This document shows positions 42,690 to 50,483 of a stretch of 64,000 nt of DNA, piece by piece. This DNA is from Blastococcus sp. DSM 46786 (lineage in GTDB: Bacteria; Actinomycetota; Actinomycetes; Mycobacteriales; Geodermatophilaceae): NCBI RefSeq assembly GCF_900109665.1, contig NZ_FOAO01000013.1, forward strand, positions 62,001 to 126,000. The letters run 5' to 3'. The notes under the pieces are model-generated. The model was not told the origin of the DNA. It made no database searches and saw only the letters and a list, made by a program, of their open reading frames with translations. Each line of letters starts with the position of its first letter. The stretch's first letter is position 1. The position numbers and the translations under genes were made by a program.

Positions 42690-43504
42690 CGGTGCCCGCC
42701 CGACGAGGCGTCGGGTTCGCCGGCCGGCACGCGCGCGCGGATCCACTCCGCGGAGCGCCGGAAGAGCAGCGGGGCGTCGTTGTCCAGGGTGGCCACGTGG
42801 TAGCTGTCCTCCAGCAGGACCTCGGTGGTGTCCGCGCTCGCCACCCCGGCGAGCAGGATGGTGCTGTTCACCGGTTCGACGACGTGGTCCTCGGTGCTGC
42901 GGAAGACGGTGACCGGCGCCGTGACCCGGCCCAGGTCGGCGCGGGTCGCGGCCCAGAGGCCGCGCAGCTGCAGCATGGCCCGGATCGGCAGCCGGGGGTA
43001 GGCCAGCTCGGTCGTGCCGGGCTTCTTGATGTCGCTGGCGATCGGCGCCCAGCTGGACGTCACCCGGGCCAGCAGGGGCAACAGCTTCGCGTCCAGCCGC
43101 CGGGTGAGCAGGGCCGGGTTCACCAGCAGCAACCCGGCGACGTCGTCGGGGCGCACCTCGGCCAGCCGCAGGGCGAGCGTCCCGCCCATCGACAGGCCGG
43201 CGACGAAGACCCGGTCGCAGCGGGCGGCCAGCTCGTCGAAGGCCTCCTCGACCGTCGCCGTCCACTGGTCGTGGGTGCTGGCGTTGCAGTCCTGCCAGCG
43301 GGTGCCGTGGCCGGGCAGCAGGGGGCACCGGACGGCGAAGCCCTCGGCCGCGAGGTGCTCGCCCCAGGGGCGCATGCTCATCGGCGTCGAGGTGAACCCG
43401 TGGACGAGCAGCACCCCGGTGCGGCCTTCGGGCCCGTCGCCGCCGGGGAACTCGAAGGGCTCGGCGCCGGGCATCACCTCGGGGAGGGGGGTGGGTCCGG
43501 GCAC
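42686..43504 (-). CDS. Alpha/beta hydrolase (monoacylglycerol lipase/carboxylesterase type)
   Basis: 272 residues. VLLVHGFTSTPMSM holds the oxyanion region; the catalytic triad is S105 (GLSMGG), D206 (STEDHVV) and H236 (DSYHVATLD). It hydrolyses short- or medium-chain esters or monoacylglycerols by family. The GTG at 43504 was chosen because AGGAGGAG lies 5 nt upstream. It starts the three-gene operon running to 40766, divergent from an acyltransferase that could act on related lipids. Confidence 0.9.
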   Translation of the reverse strand: MPGPTPLPEVMPGAEPFEFPGGDGPEGRTGVLLVHGFTSTPMSMRPWGEHLAAEGFAVRCPLLPGHGTRWQDCNASTHDQWTATVEEAFDELAARCDRVFVAGLSMGGTLALRLAEVRPDDVAGLLLVNPALLTRRLDAKLLPLLARVTSSWAPIASDIKKPGTTELAYPRLPIRAMLQLRGLWAATRADLGRVTAPVTVFRSTEDHVVEPVNSTILLAGVASADTTEVLLEDSYHVATLDNDAPLLFRRSAEWIRARVPAGEPDASSGGHR

Positions 43505-43589
43505 GGCGCTCCTCCTGGGCAACCGGCGTCGCGCCGGTGTCGGCTGGATCACGGCGGGGCCCGGATTGTGATCCCGGCCCCAGGCTCCC

Positions 43590-43595
43590 TAGTCT
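43590..43595 (+). promoter_or_regulatory. -10 element of the acyltransferase gene
   Basis: TAGTCT ends 19 nt before the GTG at 43615, giving a short leader that holds GAGGGAGG. Confidence 0.4.
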
Positions 43596-43614
43596 GGCAG
43601 TCCCCGAGGGAGGC

Positions 43615-44376
43615 GTGTTGTTCTACTGGTTCCTCAAGTTCGTCGCGATCGGCCCGCCGGCACGGGCCGCCTTCCGCCCGAAGGTGGAAGGCATCGAGCA
43701 CGTGCCCGCGACGGGCGCCGCCATCCTCGCGAGCAACCACCTGTCCGCGGCGGACTGGATCTTCATGCCGCTGCAGCTCAAGCGGCGGGTCACCTTCCTG
43801 GCGAAGGCCGAGTACTTCACCGGCACGGGCGTGAAGGGGTTCCTCCAGCGGGCCTTCTTCCGCGGTGCCGGGCAGGTGCCGATCGACCGGTCGAGCGCCT
43901 CGGCCGCCGAGGGCGCCATCCGGACCGGCATCCGGATCCTGCGCGACGGGAAGCTGCTGGGCATCTACCCCGAGGGCACCCGCTCGCCGGACGGGCGGCT
44001 CTACCGCGGCAAGATCGGTGTCGCCCGCATGGCGCTGGAGACGGGGGCGCCCGTCGTCCCGGTGGCCATGGTCTACAGCACCCGGCGGTTGCCGTTCGGC
44101 AGGAAGCTCACCCAGGTGCGGGTCCGGATCGGGAAGCCGCTGGACTTCAGCCGCTACGAGGGGCTGGCCGGTGACCGCTTCGTCGAGCGGTCGATCACCG
44201 ACGAGATCATGTACGAGATCATGACGCTCTCGGGCCAGGAGTACGTCGACGTCTACGGCGCCACCGTGAAGAAGTCGATGGACGCCACGGGCGCCAGCGC
44301 GAACGACGTCGTCGCCACGCTCCAGCCGCCGGTCACCGAGGCCGCCGACCGCGCGCCGACGACGCTCGCCGGCTAG
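43615..44376 (+). CDS. Lysophospholipid (1-acylglycerol-3-phosphate-type) acyltransferase (Rv2182c type)
   Basis: 253 residues. The PlsC-family blocks are complete: NHLSAADW (NHxxxxD, about 41-48), RAFFRGAGQVPIDR, PEGTRSPDG and APVVPVAM. It acylates a lysophospholipid at the inner membrane. The start is GTG at 43615 or TTG at 43618; the GAGGGAGG site is close to both. The stop TAG overlaps the stop of the convergent TetR gene through a shared CTAG. Confidence 0.9.
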   Translation: MLFYWFLKFVAIGPPARAAFRPKVEGIEHVPATGAAILASNHLSAADWIFMPLQLKRRVTFLAKAEYFTGTGVKGFLQRAFFRGAGQVPIDRSSASAAEGAIRTGIRILRDGKLLGIYPEGTRSPDGRLYRGKIGVARMALETGAPVVPVAMVYSTRRLPFGRKLTQVRVRIGKPLDFSRYEGLAGDRFVERSITDEIMYEIMTLSGQEYVDVYGATVKKSMDATGASANDVVATLQPPVTEAADRAPTTLAG

Positions 44377-44969
44377 CGCGGCAGCAGCCGGTCGAGGACG
44401 TCGCGGAGCAGGGCGAGCAGCTCGGCGCGGGGCATCGTCGGCTCCAGCACCCACTGCGCGACGAGGTCCTCGGTGAAGGCGAAGAACGCCAGCACGAGCT
44501 GGCGGCGCCGGGCGTCGTCGGGGAGCCCCAGCGTGCGCAGCCCCACCTCGACGAGCCGGCCGCGGGTCTCCTCGTAGACCTCGGCCACCCACGGGTCGCC
44601 GCCCGCGGCGCCGCGCACGAACGCCAGGTGGGTCTCCCGGAAGGTCTCCACCCAGCCGACGTAGCGGTCCAGCATCCCGTCGACGGTGGCGGCGCCCGTG
44701 CCTTCGTCGGGTGCACCCGGCCGGGGCAGCAGGTGGGTCCAGAGCAGCTCCGCCGCCGCCCGGGTCACGGCGGCGTAGTAGTCGCGCTTGCTGGGGAAGT
44801 AGTGGAACAGCAGGCTGCGGCTGATGCCGGCCCGGCGGGCCACCTCGTCGATGGTCAGCTCCTGCACCGGGGTGGTGGGCAGCAGCTCGAGACCGATCTG
44901 CACGAGCTGGGCCCGCCGGTCGTCCGCCGACCGCCGGCCACGACCCGGTCCGGGCGGGGGCGGGGTCAC
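44373..44969 (-). CDS. TetR-family transcriptional regulator
   Basis: 198 residues. The N-terminal helix-turn-helix is clear: ELTIDEVARRAGISRSLLFHYFPSKRDYYAAV. The C-terminal ligand domain is variable (VEEVYEETRGRLVEVGLRTLG region). The gene is last in the FMO-hydrolase-TetR operon, so it most likely represses that operon by binding the two inverted repeats at 47509 and 47540. The GTG at 44969 follows the hydrolase stop by 16 nt. Confidence 0.88.
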   Translation of the reverse strand: MTPPPPGPGRGRRSADDRRAQLVQIGLELLPTTPVQELTIDEVARRAGISRSLLFHYFPSKRDYYAAVTRAAAELLWTHLLPRPGAPDEGTGAATVDGMLDRYVGWVETFRETHLAFVRGAAGGDPWVAEVYEETRGRLVEVGLRTLGLPDDARRRQLVLAFFAFTEDLVAQWVLEPTMPRAELLALLRDVLDRLLPR

Positions 44970-44985
44970 GGCCGGACGTCCCGGG

Positions 44986-45939
44986 TCACGCGACGTCCCG
45001 GCCGGTGGCACCAGCCACCAGGCGCAGCACACCGTCGACGACGAGCTCCGGGCGCTCCTGGGGCAGCATGTGGCCGGTGCGCTCCACCCGGTGGAGGCGG
45101 GCCGCGGGCAGCGCCTCGGCGAGGTGCGCGCTGTGCCGCTCCGGGGTGAGCTTGTCGCTGTCGCCGACGAAGATCTCGACGGGGACCCGCGTGAGCGCGT
45201 CGAGCTGCGTCCGCTTGTCGTGGTCGCCGAGGGCGGGCAGGAACTCGATGAAGGCGCGGAGGCTGGACGCGTGCATGATCCGCGCACCCTCCAGGACCAT
45301 CTCGTCGGTGGCGTCGGCGCCGTAGAGCAGGTCCCGCACCACCGTGCGGTGCCGCGGGTGGGTCGGCGGCACCAGCCCGCGCAGCCGTTCGAGCAGCCCG
45401 GCGCCGGTCAGGGCCGCGGTGAGCACCCCGGGGCGGATCCGGGCCATGCGACCGCCGGCCGAGCGCGGGTCGGAGGCCAGGTCGCCGGCCGACGTCGACA
45501 CCAGCGCGACACCGCGCACCCGGTCACCGAACAGCTCGGGCCGCGTGGCGGACAGGCACATGATCGTCATGCCGCCCATCGAGTGCCCACCGAGGACGAC
45601 GGGGCCGGTGGGCACGAGCTGGTCGAGCACGCCGGCCAGGTCGGCGCCGAGCCGGTCGATGCTGAGCCCGGACTCGGGGTGGGTGGGGGAGGACCAGGTG
45701 GAGCGGCCGTGGCCGCGCTGGTCGTAGCGCACCAGGCGCAGCGCGCCATCGGCCACCCGGTCGGCCAGCAGCCCGGCGACGTCGTCCCAGGCGGCCTGCG
45801 ACAGCGTCCACCCGTGAGCGAGGACGACGGTCACCGGCGCGTCCTCGGCGCCCTCGACGGTGGCGTGCAGCCGCGCGCCGTCGGTGGTGGGAACCGCCGC
45901 GGTGCGCTTGCGGACGGTACGGATCAGCGTGCCGGTCAC
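44986..45939 (-). CDS. Alpha/beta hydrolase in the FMO operon
   Basis: 317 residues. VVLAHGWTLSQAAWD (oxyanion), RYDQRGHGRS, GGHSMGGMT with the nucleophile Ser near residue 120, GDSDKLTPERHS for the acid and RTGHMLPQERP for the His. It is an esterase/lipase by family, and would fit hydrolysis of the ester made by a Baeyer-Villiger monooxygenase next to it. The GTG overlaps the monooxygenase stop (GTGA), so the two are co-translated. Confidence 0.88.
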   Translation of the reverse strand: MTGTLIRTVRKRTAAVPTTDGARLHATVEGAEDAPVTVVLAHGWTLSQAAWDDVAGLLADRVADGALRLVRYDQRGHGRSTWSSPTHPESGLSIDRLGADLAGVLDQLVPTGPVVLGGHSMGGMTIMCLSATRPELFGDRVRGVALVSTSAGDLASDPRSAGGRMARIRPGVLTAALTGAGLLERLRGLVPPTHPRHRTVVRDLLYGADATDEMVLEGARIMHASSLRAFIEFLPALGDHDKRTQLDALTRVPVEIFVGDSDKLTPERHSAHLAEALPAARLHRVERTGHMLPQERPELVVDGVLRLVAGATGRDVA

Positions 45940-47483
45940 GCCGCCTCCCCCTGCTCGCGGACCGGCGCCCCGGCCGGGATCCCGACGTAGTTCTCCCGGT
46001 CCAGGGCACGGGTGAGCTTCCGGAACCGGAAGGTGAAGTCCGGCCACAGCGTGGTGTTGTGGCCGTGCTCGTCGAGGTACCAGCTGGCGCAGCCGCCGCC
46101 GAGCCACACGGTGCCCTGCGACTTCCGCGCGATCAGCTCGCGGTAGGCCTCCTGGGCCCGCGGCGTGGTCTCGAGGACGGCCAGGCCCTCGGCCGCCATG
46201 GTGCGCAGCGCGTCGTCGACGTAGGCCACCTGCGACTCGATCATGTAGACCATCGACGTGTGCCCGACGCCGACGTTGGGGCCGACCAGCAGGAACAGGT
46301 TGGGGAAGCCGGCGACGGTGGTGCTCCGGTTGCTCACCATGCCGCCGGCCCACACCTCGGCCAGGGCCCGGGCGTCGCGGCCGCGGATCCGCTCGGCGAT
46401 CGGCAGGTCGGTCACGTGGAAGCCGGTGGCCAGCACCAGGGTGTCGGTGGGCCGCTCGACGCCGTCCCGGGTGACGATCGAGCGCGGCCGGATCTCGGCG
46501 ATGCCGGCGGTCACGAGCTCGGCGTTGGGGGCGGAGACGGCGGGGAACCAGTCGTTGCTGATGAGGATCCGCTTGCACCCGATGGTGTAGTCCGGTGTCA
46601 GCGCCGCGCGGAGCCTCGGGTCCCGGACCTGCCGGTGCAGGTGGGCGCGCGCCAGCCGGCCGACGGGCTTCAGGAACGCCCGCCGCTTGGCCAGGCCGAT
46701 CACGAGGAACTCGCGGGATGCGTAGAGCACGCCGCGGAGGGCGCGCTGCAGGCCGGGGACCAGGCGGTACAGCCGGCGGGCCCACGGCTTCACCGGGTGG
46801 TCGGTGCGGGGGATCACCCAGGCGGGGGTGCGCTGGTAGACCGCGATGCTCTCCACCTGCGGCTGGATGGCCGGCACGATCTGGACGGCCGAGGCGCCGG
46901 TGCCGATGACGGCGACCTTCCTCCCGCTGACGTCGTGCGAGGAGTCCCAGCGGGCCGAGTGCATGACGGTGCCCTCGAAGGTGTCCAGGCCCGGGATGTC
47001 GGGGTAGGTCGGGTCGGCGAGCGCGCCCGCGGCGGAGACGAGCACCTGGGCCCGGAACTCGCCGGCGGTGGTCCACACCTGCCAGCGGCGCGCGTCGTCG
47101 TCCCACCGGGCGGCGGTCACCTCGGCCCCGAAGACGCAGTGCGCCCGCACGCCGTACCGGTCCGCGGTGGCCTGCAGGTAGGCCTGGATCTCCGGCTGCT
47201 CGGAGTACGACCGCGGCCAGTCGGGGTTCGGCGCGAAGGAGTAGGAGTACAGGTGCGACTGCACGTCGCACGCGGCGCCCGGGTACGTGTTGTCGCGCCA
47301 GGTCCCCCCGACGTCCTCCGCCCGCTCCAGGAGGACGAAGTCGGTCTCGCCGCGCTGCCGCAGCGTGATCCCCATGGCCAGGCCGGCGAAGCCGGACCCG
47401 ATGACGGCCACCCGCACCTCGCGCGGGGCGGCTGCGCCCGCGCCGGGGGAGGGAGTGGCGTGCGTCCGCGTCGTGCTGGTCAC
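45936..47483 (-). CDS. Flavin-containing monooxygenase of the Baeyer-Villiger type
   Basis: 515 residues. FAD motif GSGFAGLAMG (about 29-38), NADPH motif GTGASAVQ and the fingerprint FEGTVMHSARWD (FxGxxxHxxxWD) between them identify a type I Baeyer-Villiger-like enzyme. DVQSHLYSYSF and the later LVLATGFHVTD agree. It would insert oxygen next to a ketone or oxidise a related substrate using NADPH and O2. The set FMO, hydrolase and SDR resembles the mymA operon of M. tuberculosis, without its fatty-acid ligases. The GTG at 47483 has GAAGGAG about 10 nt upstream. Confidence 0.9.
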   Translation of the reverse strand: MTSTTRTHATPSPGAGAAAPREVRVAVIGSGFAGLAMGITLRQRGETDFVLLERAEDVGGTWRDNTYPGAACDVQSHLYSYSFAPNPDWPRSYSEQPEIQAYLQATADRYGVRAHCVFGAEVTAARWDDDARRWQVWTTAGEFRAQVLVSAAGALADPTYPDIPGLDTFEGTVMHSARWDSSHDVSGRKVAVIGTGASAVQIVPAIQPQVESIAVYQRTPAWVIPRTDHPVKPWARRLYRLVPGLQRALRGVLYASREFLVIGLAKRRAFLKPVGRLARAHLHRQVRDPRLRAALTPDYTIGCKRILISNDWFPAVSAPNAELVTAGIAEIRPRSIVTRDGVERPTDTLVLATGFHVTDLPIAERIRGRDARALAEVWAGGMVSNRSTTVAGFPNLFLLVGPNVGVGHTSMVYMIESQVAYVDDALRTMAAEGLAVLETTPRAQEAYRELIARKSQGTVWLGGGCASWYLDEHGHNTTLWPDFTFRFRKLTRALDRENYVGIPAGAPVREQGEAA

Positions 47484-47506
47484 CTCGGTCGGCTCCTTCC
47501 CTCGGC

Positions 47507-47535
47507 TTGCTGAGCAACGGTCAACACGCTACAAC
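47507..47535 (+). promoter_or_regulatory. Candidate promoter of the SDR gene
   Basis: TTGCTG (47507-47512) and TACAAC (47530-47535) are 17 nt apart. The -35 overlaps the left operator repeat. Confidence 0.4.
47509..47525. promoter_or_regulatory. Operator repeat, left copy
   Basis: GCTGAGCAACGGTCAAC matches the right copy (47540-47556) at 13 of 17 positions and shares its half-sites TTGAGC/GCTCAA imperfectly. The centres are 31 bp apart, about three helical turns. It is a likely binding site for the TetR protein encoded at 44373. Confidence 0.65.
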
Positions 47536-47555
47536 AGTCGTTGAGCAGTGCTCAA
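47526..47555 (-). promoter_or_regulatory. Candidate promoter of the FMO-hydrolase-TetR operon
   Basis: Minus-strand TTGAGC (47555-47550) and TAGCGT (47531-47526) are 18 nt apart. The -35 lies inside the right operator copy. Confidence 0.45.
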
Positions 47556-47556
47556 C
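47540..47556. promoter_or_regulatory. Operator repeat, right copy
   Basis: GTTGAGCAGTGCTCAAC is a perfect 7-bp inverted repeat with a 3-bp centre, typical of a TetR-family operator. It covers the -35 of the minus-strand promoter and the expected start point of the plus-strand one. Confidence 0.75.
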
Positions 47557-47585
47557 ACGAGCGCGACGAGCCGAGGAGCAGCCCC

Positions 47586-48500
47586 ATGGCGTCTGGACAC
47601 CGCACGCGCACCCCCCTGGCCGGGAAGTCGGTCCTGATCACCGGCGCCGCGCGGGGCATCGGCGCCGCGCTGGCCCGCAAGGCGGCCGCACGCGGCGCAC
47701 GGGTCGCCCTCGTCGGCCTGGAGCCGGAGGAGCTGGCGCGGATCGCCGACGAGCTGGGGCCCGAGCACCTGTGGGTCGAGGCCGACGTCACCGACGCCGA
47801 CGCGCTGGCCGCGGCCGTGCGGCGGACGGTGGACACCTTCGGCGGGCTGGACGTCGTCGTCGCCAACGCCGGGATCGCGCCGCTCACCACGGTGATGACG
47901 AGCTCCGCCCACGCGCTGGCCCGCACCATCGAGGTCAACCTCATCGGGACGATGCTGACCGCGCACGCCGCCCTGCCGGAGATCGCGCAGCGGCGGGGGC
48001 ACGTGCTGCTGGTCAGCTCCGCGGCGGCGTTCACCGTCCTCCCCGGGATGAGCGCCTACTGCGCGTCGAAGGCCGGGGTCGAGCGCTTCGGCGACGCGTT
48101 GCGGCTGGAGGTCGCGCACCGCGGCGTCACCGTGGCCAGCGCCCACCCCACGTGGATCGACACCGACCTGGTGCGCGACACCGAGGCCGCGCTGCCGACC
48201 TTCGCCGCCACCCGCCGGCAGCTGCCGGGGCCGCTGGGCGCGTACACGTCGGTGGAGGCCTGCGCCGAGGCGCTGGTGGAGAACCTGGAGACCCGGCGCC
48301 GCCGGGTGTTCGTGCCGCGCTCGGTGGGCACCGTGGCCGCGCTGCGCCAGCTGGTCACCGGCGTCGTCGCCGAGAAGCTGGCGACGGTGGTCGCGGCGAA
48401 GCGGGTGCCGCAGCTGGAGCGGGACATCGCGGCGCTGGACGGCCGCGAGTTCGGCACCCACTCGCTCGGTGCGCGGCGCAGGGGCGGACCGGCCACCTGA
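47586..48500 (+). CDS. Short-chain dehydrogenase/reductase divergent from the FMO operon
   Basis: 304 residues. VLITGAARGIGAALA binds NAD(P), VVANAGIAP is the NAG motif, and SSAAAFTVLPGMSAYCASKAG holds the catalytic Ser, Tyr and Lys. It interconverts an alcohol and a ketone by family; beside a Baeyer-Villiger enzyme it could supply the ketone. GAGGAG precedes the ATG at 47586. The C-terminus is extended by about 60 residues beyond the classical 250-residue core. Confidence 0.9.
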   Translation: MASGHRTRTPLAGKSVLITGAARGIGAALARKAAARGARVALVGLEPEELARIADELGPEHLWVEADVTDADALAAAVRRTVDTFGGLDVVVANAGIAPLTTVMTSSAHALARTIEVNLIGTMLTAHAALPEIAQRRGHVLLVSSAAAFTVLPGMSAYCASKAGVERFGDALRLEVAHRGVTVASAHPTWIDTDLVRDTEAALPTFAATRRQLPGPLGAYTSVEACAEALVENLETRRRRVFVPRSVGTVAALRQLVTGVVAEKLATVVAAKRVPQLERDIAALDGREFGTHSLGARRRGGPAT

Positions 48501-48577
48501 CCGGGCCGCCGGGCCGGCGCCGCCGGGGCCGGGGAGGATGGAGCGGTGACCGCACGAGACCCCCGCCCCCCTGAGCC

Positions 48578-49864
48578 GTGCAGGTAGGGCTCCTCTACGC
48601 GGCCGCGGGCGTCGCGACCCTGCTGGCGGCGCTGCTGCCCCGGCTGCTCGACCGGGCGCCGGGGTCGATGCCGATGGTCTTCACCGGTGCCGGGATCGCG
48701 GCCTTCGCGCTGTTCGACGAGCTGCCCTCGCCGGACCCGATCCGGCACGGGACCACCGCCGTGCACCTGACCGAGCTGGTGGTCATCGTCTCGCTCATGG
48801 GCGCGGGGCTGGCGCTGGACCGGCGGATCGGGCTCCGGCGGTGGGGGTCGACCTGGCGGCTGCTCGCGGTGACGATGCCCCTCACCGTGGCGGGGGTCGC
48901 CCTCCTGGGCGGGTGGCTGCTGGGGCTGGGCGCCGCGGCGGCGGTCCTCCTGGGGGCGGCGCTGGCACCGACCGACCCGGTCCTGGCGACCGAGGTCCAG
49001 GTGGGCGAGCCCACCGACGACGACGAGAGCGAGGACGAGACCCGGTTCGCCCTCACCTCCGAGGCCGGGCTCAACGACGGCCTGGCCTTCCCGTTCACCT
49101 ACGCCGCGATCGCGATCGCGGCCGCCGGGGCCGCGCCGGCCGGCTGGCTGGGGGAGTGGGTCGCCGTCGACCTGCTGTGGCGGGTCACCGCCGGTGTCAC
49201 GGCCGGGATCGCCGTCGGCTGGCTGCTGCGCGTCCTGTTCTTCTCCCGTGTCGCGGAGCGGGTCCACCTGGCCGAGCGTGCGGAGGCCTTCGTGGCCCTC
49301 ACCGGCATCTTCCTGGCCTACGGCGTCGCCGAGCTGATCGAGGGCTACGGCTTCATCGCGGTCTTCGCGTGCGCCTGCACCGTGCGCGCGGCCGAGCGTG
49401 CGCACGGCCGCCACCGGGTGCTGCACGCGCACGTCGAGCAGCTCGAGCGGCTGCTCACCGTCGTCGTCCTGCTGCTGGTGGGCGGGGCGGTGGCCCGGGG
49501 CATCCTTGCGGAGGTCGGCTGGGAGCACGTCCTGCTCGCGGTGTTGCTCCTGCTGGTGATCCGGCCGGCCGTCGGCGCGCTGGCGCTGTGGGGCAGCCCC
49601 ACCGGACGCCGGGAGCGCTGGGTGATCGGTTTCTTCGGCGTCCGGGGGATCGGCTCCCTCTACTACATGGCCTACGGGCTCAGCGAGGCCGACGTCCCCG
49701 GCGCCGAGGAGCTCTGGGCGACGACGGTGCTCGTCGTCGTCGGCTCCGTGGTCGTCCACGGCCTCGCCGCCGGCCCCGTCATGCACTGGCTCGACTGGCG
49801 CCGGGCCGCGGTCGCGCAGAAGGAGTACGGCGACCGCGACCGGGCGCCGGCCACGCACCTCTGA
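48578..49864 (+). CDS. Na+/H+ (or K+/H+) antiporter, CPA1 family
   Basis: 428 residues with about twelve hydrophobic segments. The transport site motifs ALAPTDPVLATEVQVGEP and TSEAGLNDGLAFPFTY carry the conserved Asp residues of CPA1 antiporters. There is no C-terminal regulatory domain. The GTG at 48578 lies 77 nt after the SDR stop; no strong ribosome site is seen, so it may be transcribed with the SDR. It probably exports cations in exchange for protons. Confidence 0.88.
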   Translation: MQVGLLYAAAGVATLLAALLPRLLDRAPGSMPMVFTGAGIAAFALFDELPSPDPIRHGTTAVHLTELVVIVSLMGAGLALDRRIGLRRWGSTWRLLAVTMPLTVAGVALLGGWLLGLGAAAAVLLGAALAPTDPVLATEVQVGEPTDDDESEDETRFALTSEAGLNDGLAFPFTYAAIAIAAAGAAPAGWLGEWVAVDLLWRVTAGVTAGIAVGWLLRVLFFSRVAERVHLAERAEAFVALTGIFLAYGVAELIEGYGFIAVFACACTVRAAERAHGRHRVLHAHVEQLERLLTVVVLLLVGGAVARGILAEVGWEHVLLAVLLLLVIRPAVGALALWGSPTGRRERWVIGFFGVRGIGSLYYMAYGLSEADVPGAEELWATTVLVVVGSVVVHGLAAGPVMHWLDWRRAAVAQKEYGDRDRAPATHL

Positions 49865-49906
49865 ACGGCGGGCCGGCCGTCGACCGGTCCTCCGGGTGCC
49901 GCCGCC

Positions 49907-49912
49907 TACGGT
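49907..49912 (+). promoter_or_regulatory. -10 element of exoribonuclease AS (leaderless layout)
   Basis: TACGGT ends 7 nt before the GTG at 49920. Confidence 0.45.
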
Positions 49913-49919
49913 GGACGCC

Positions 49920-50405
49920 GTGCGGCGCTTCTTCTACGACACCGAGTTCATCGAGGACGGCACCACCATCGACCTCGTCTCCATCGGCGTCGTGGACGAG
50001 ACCGGCCGGGAGTTCTACGCGGTCAGCACGGAGTTCGACCCGGACCGGGCGATCCCGTGGGTGCGCCGGAACGTCCTCGACCAACTGCCCCCGCCGGCGG
50101 ACCGGGCCTGGCGGAGCCGGGAGCGGATCCGCGAGGACCTGCTCTCCTTCCTCACCGCGCCGGGGGAGGAGATCGAGCTGTGGGCGTGGATCGCCGCCTA
50201 CGACCACGTGGCGCTCTGCCAGCTGTGGGGCGCGATGCCGGCGCTCCCGCGCCCGATCCCGCGCTTCACCCGGGAGCTGCGCCAGCGCTGGGACGACCGC
50301 GGGCAGCCGCCGCTGCCGCCCAAGCCGCAGGGCACGCACGACGCGCTGGTCGACGCCCGCTTCAACCTGGCGCGCTGGAAGGCGATCGAGGCCGCCCGCG
50401 GCTGA
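49920..50405 (+). CDS. 3'-5' exoribonuclease AS (polyadenylate-preferring, Rv2179c type)
   Basis: 161 residues. RRFFYDTEFIEDG starts the DEDDh core (D7, E9); AYDHVAL supplies the middle Asp, and GTHDALVDARFN supplies H140 and D145. The M. tuberculosis protein at this place (Rv2179c) is known to degrade RNA 3' to 5' with preference for adenylate. The short length without extra domains matches it. The GTG at 49920 was chosen over an upstream ATG because of the TACGGT element and because the fold starts at once. Confidence 0.9.
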   Translation: MRRFFYDTEFIEDGTTIDLVSIGVVDETGREFYAVSTEFDPDRAIPWVRRNVLDQLPPPADRAWRSRERIREDLLSFLTAPGEEIELWAWIAAYDHVALCQLWGAMPALPRPIPRFTRELRQRWDDRGQPPLPPKPQGTHDALVDARFNLARWKAIEAARG

Positions 50406-50427
50406 TCCCGCGGACGGCCTCGGTCGC

Positions 50428-50483
50428 GGCCCCGCTGCAGGGCCCCGCGCTGAGCCTGCGAAGCGTGGGGGGCAGCGGGGTCC
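50428..50483 (-). repeat. Dispersed structured repeat, family 2, copy 2
   Basis: Read on the minus strand it starts GGACCCCGCTG directly after the chemoreceptor stop TGA. The stem CCCCGCTGC/GCAGCGGGG (50430-50438, 50472-50480) differs from copy 1 at 8775 by one compensated pair. It may act as a terminator between the convergent genes. Confidence 0.75.

Noticed and set aside
48546-48587. 13-codon ORF overlapping the antiporter start
   Set aside because: Too short and GC-rich to judge; no promoter or ribosome-site support.
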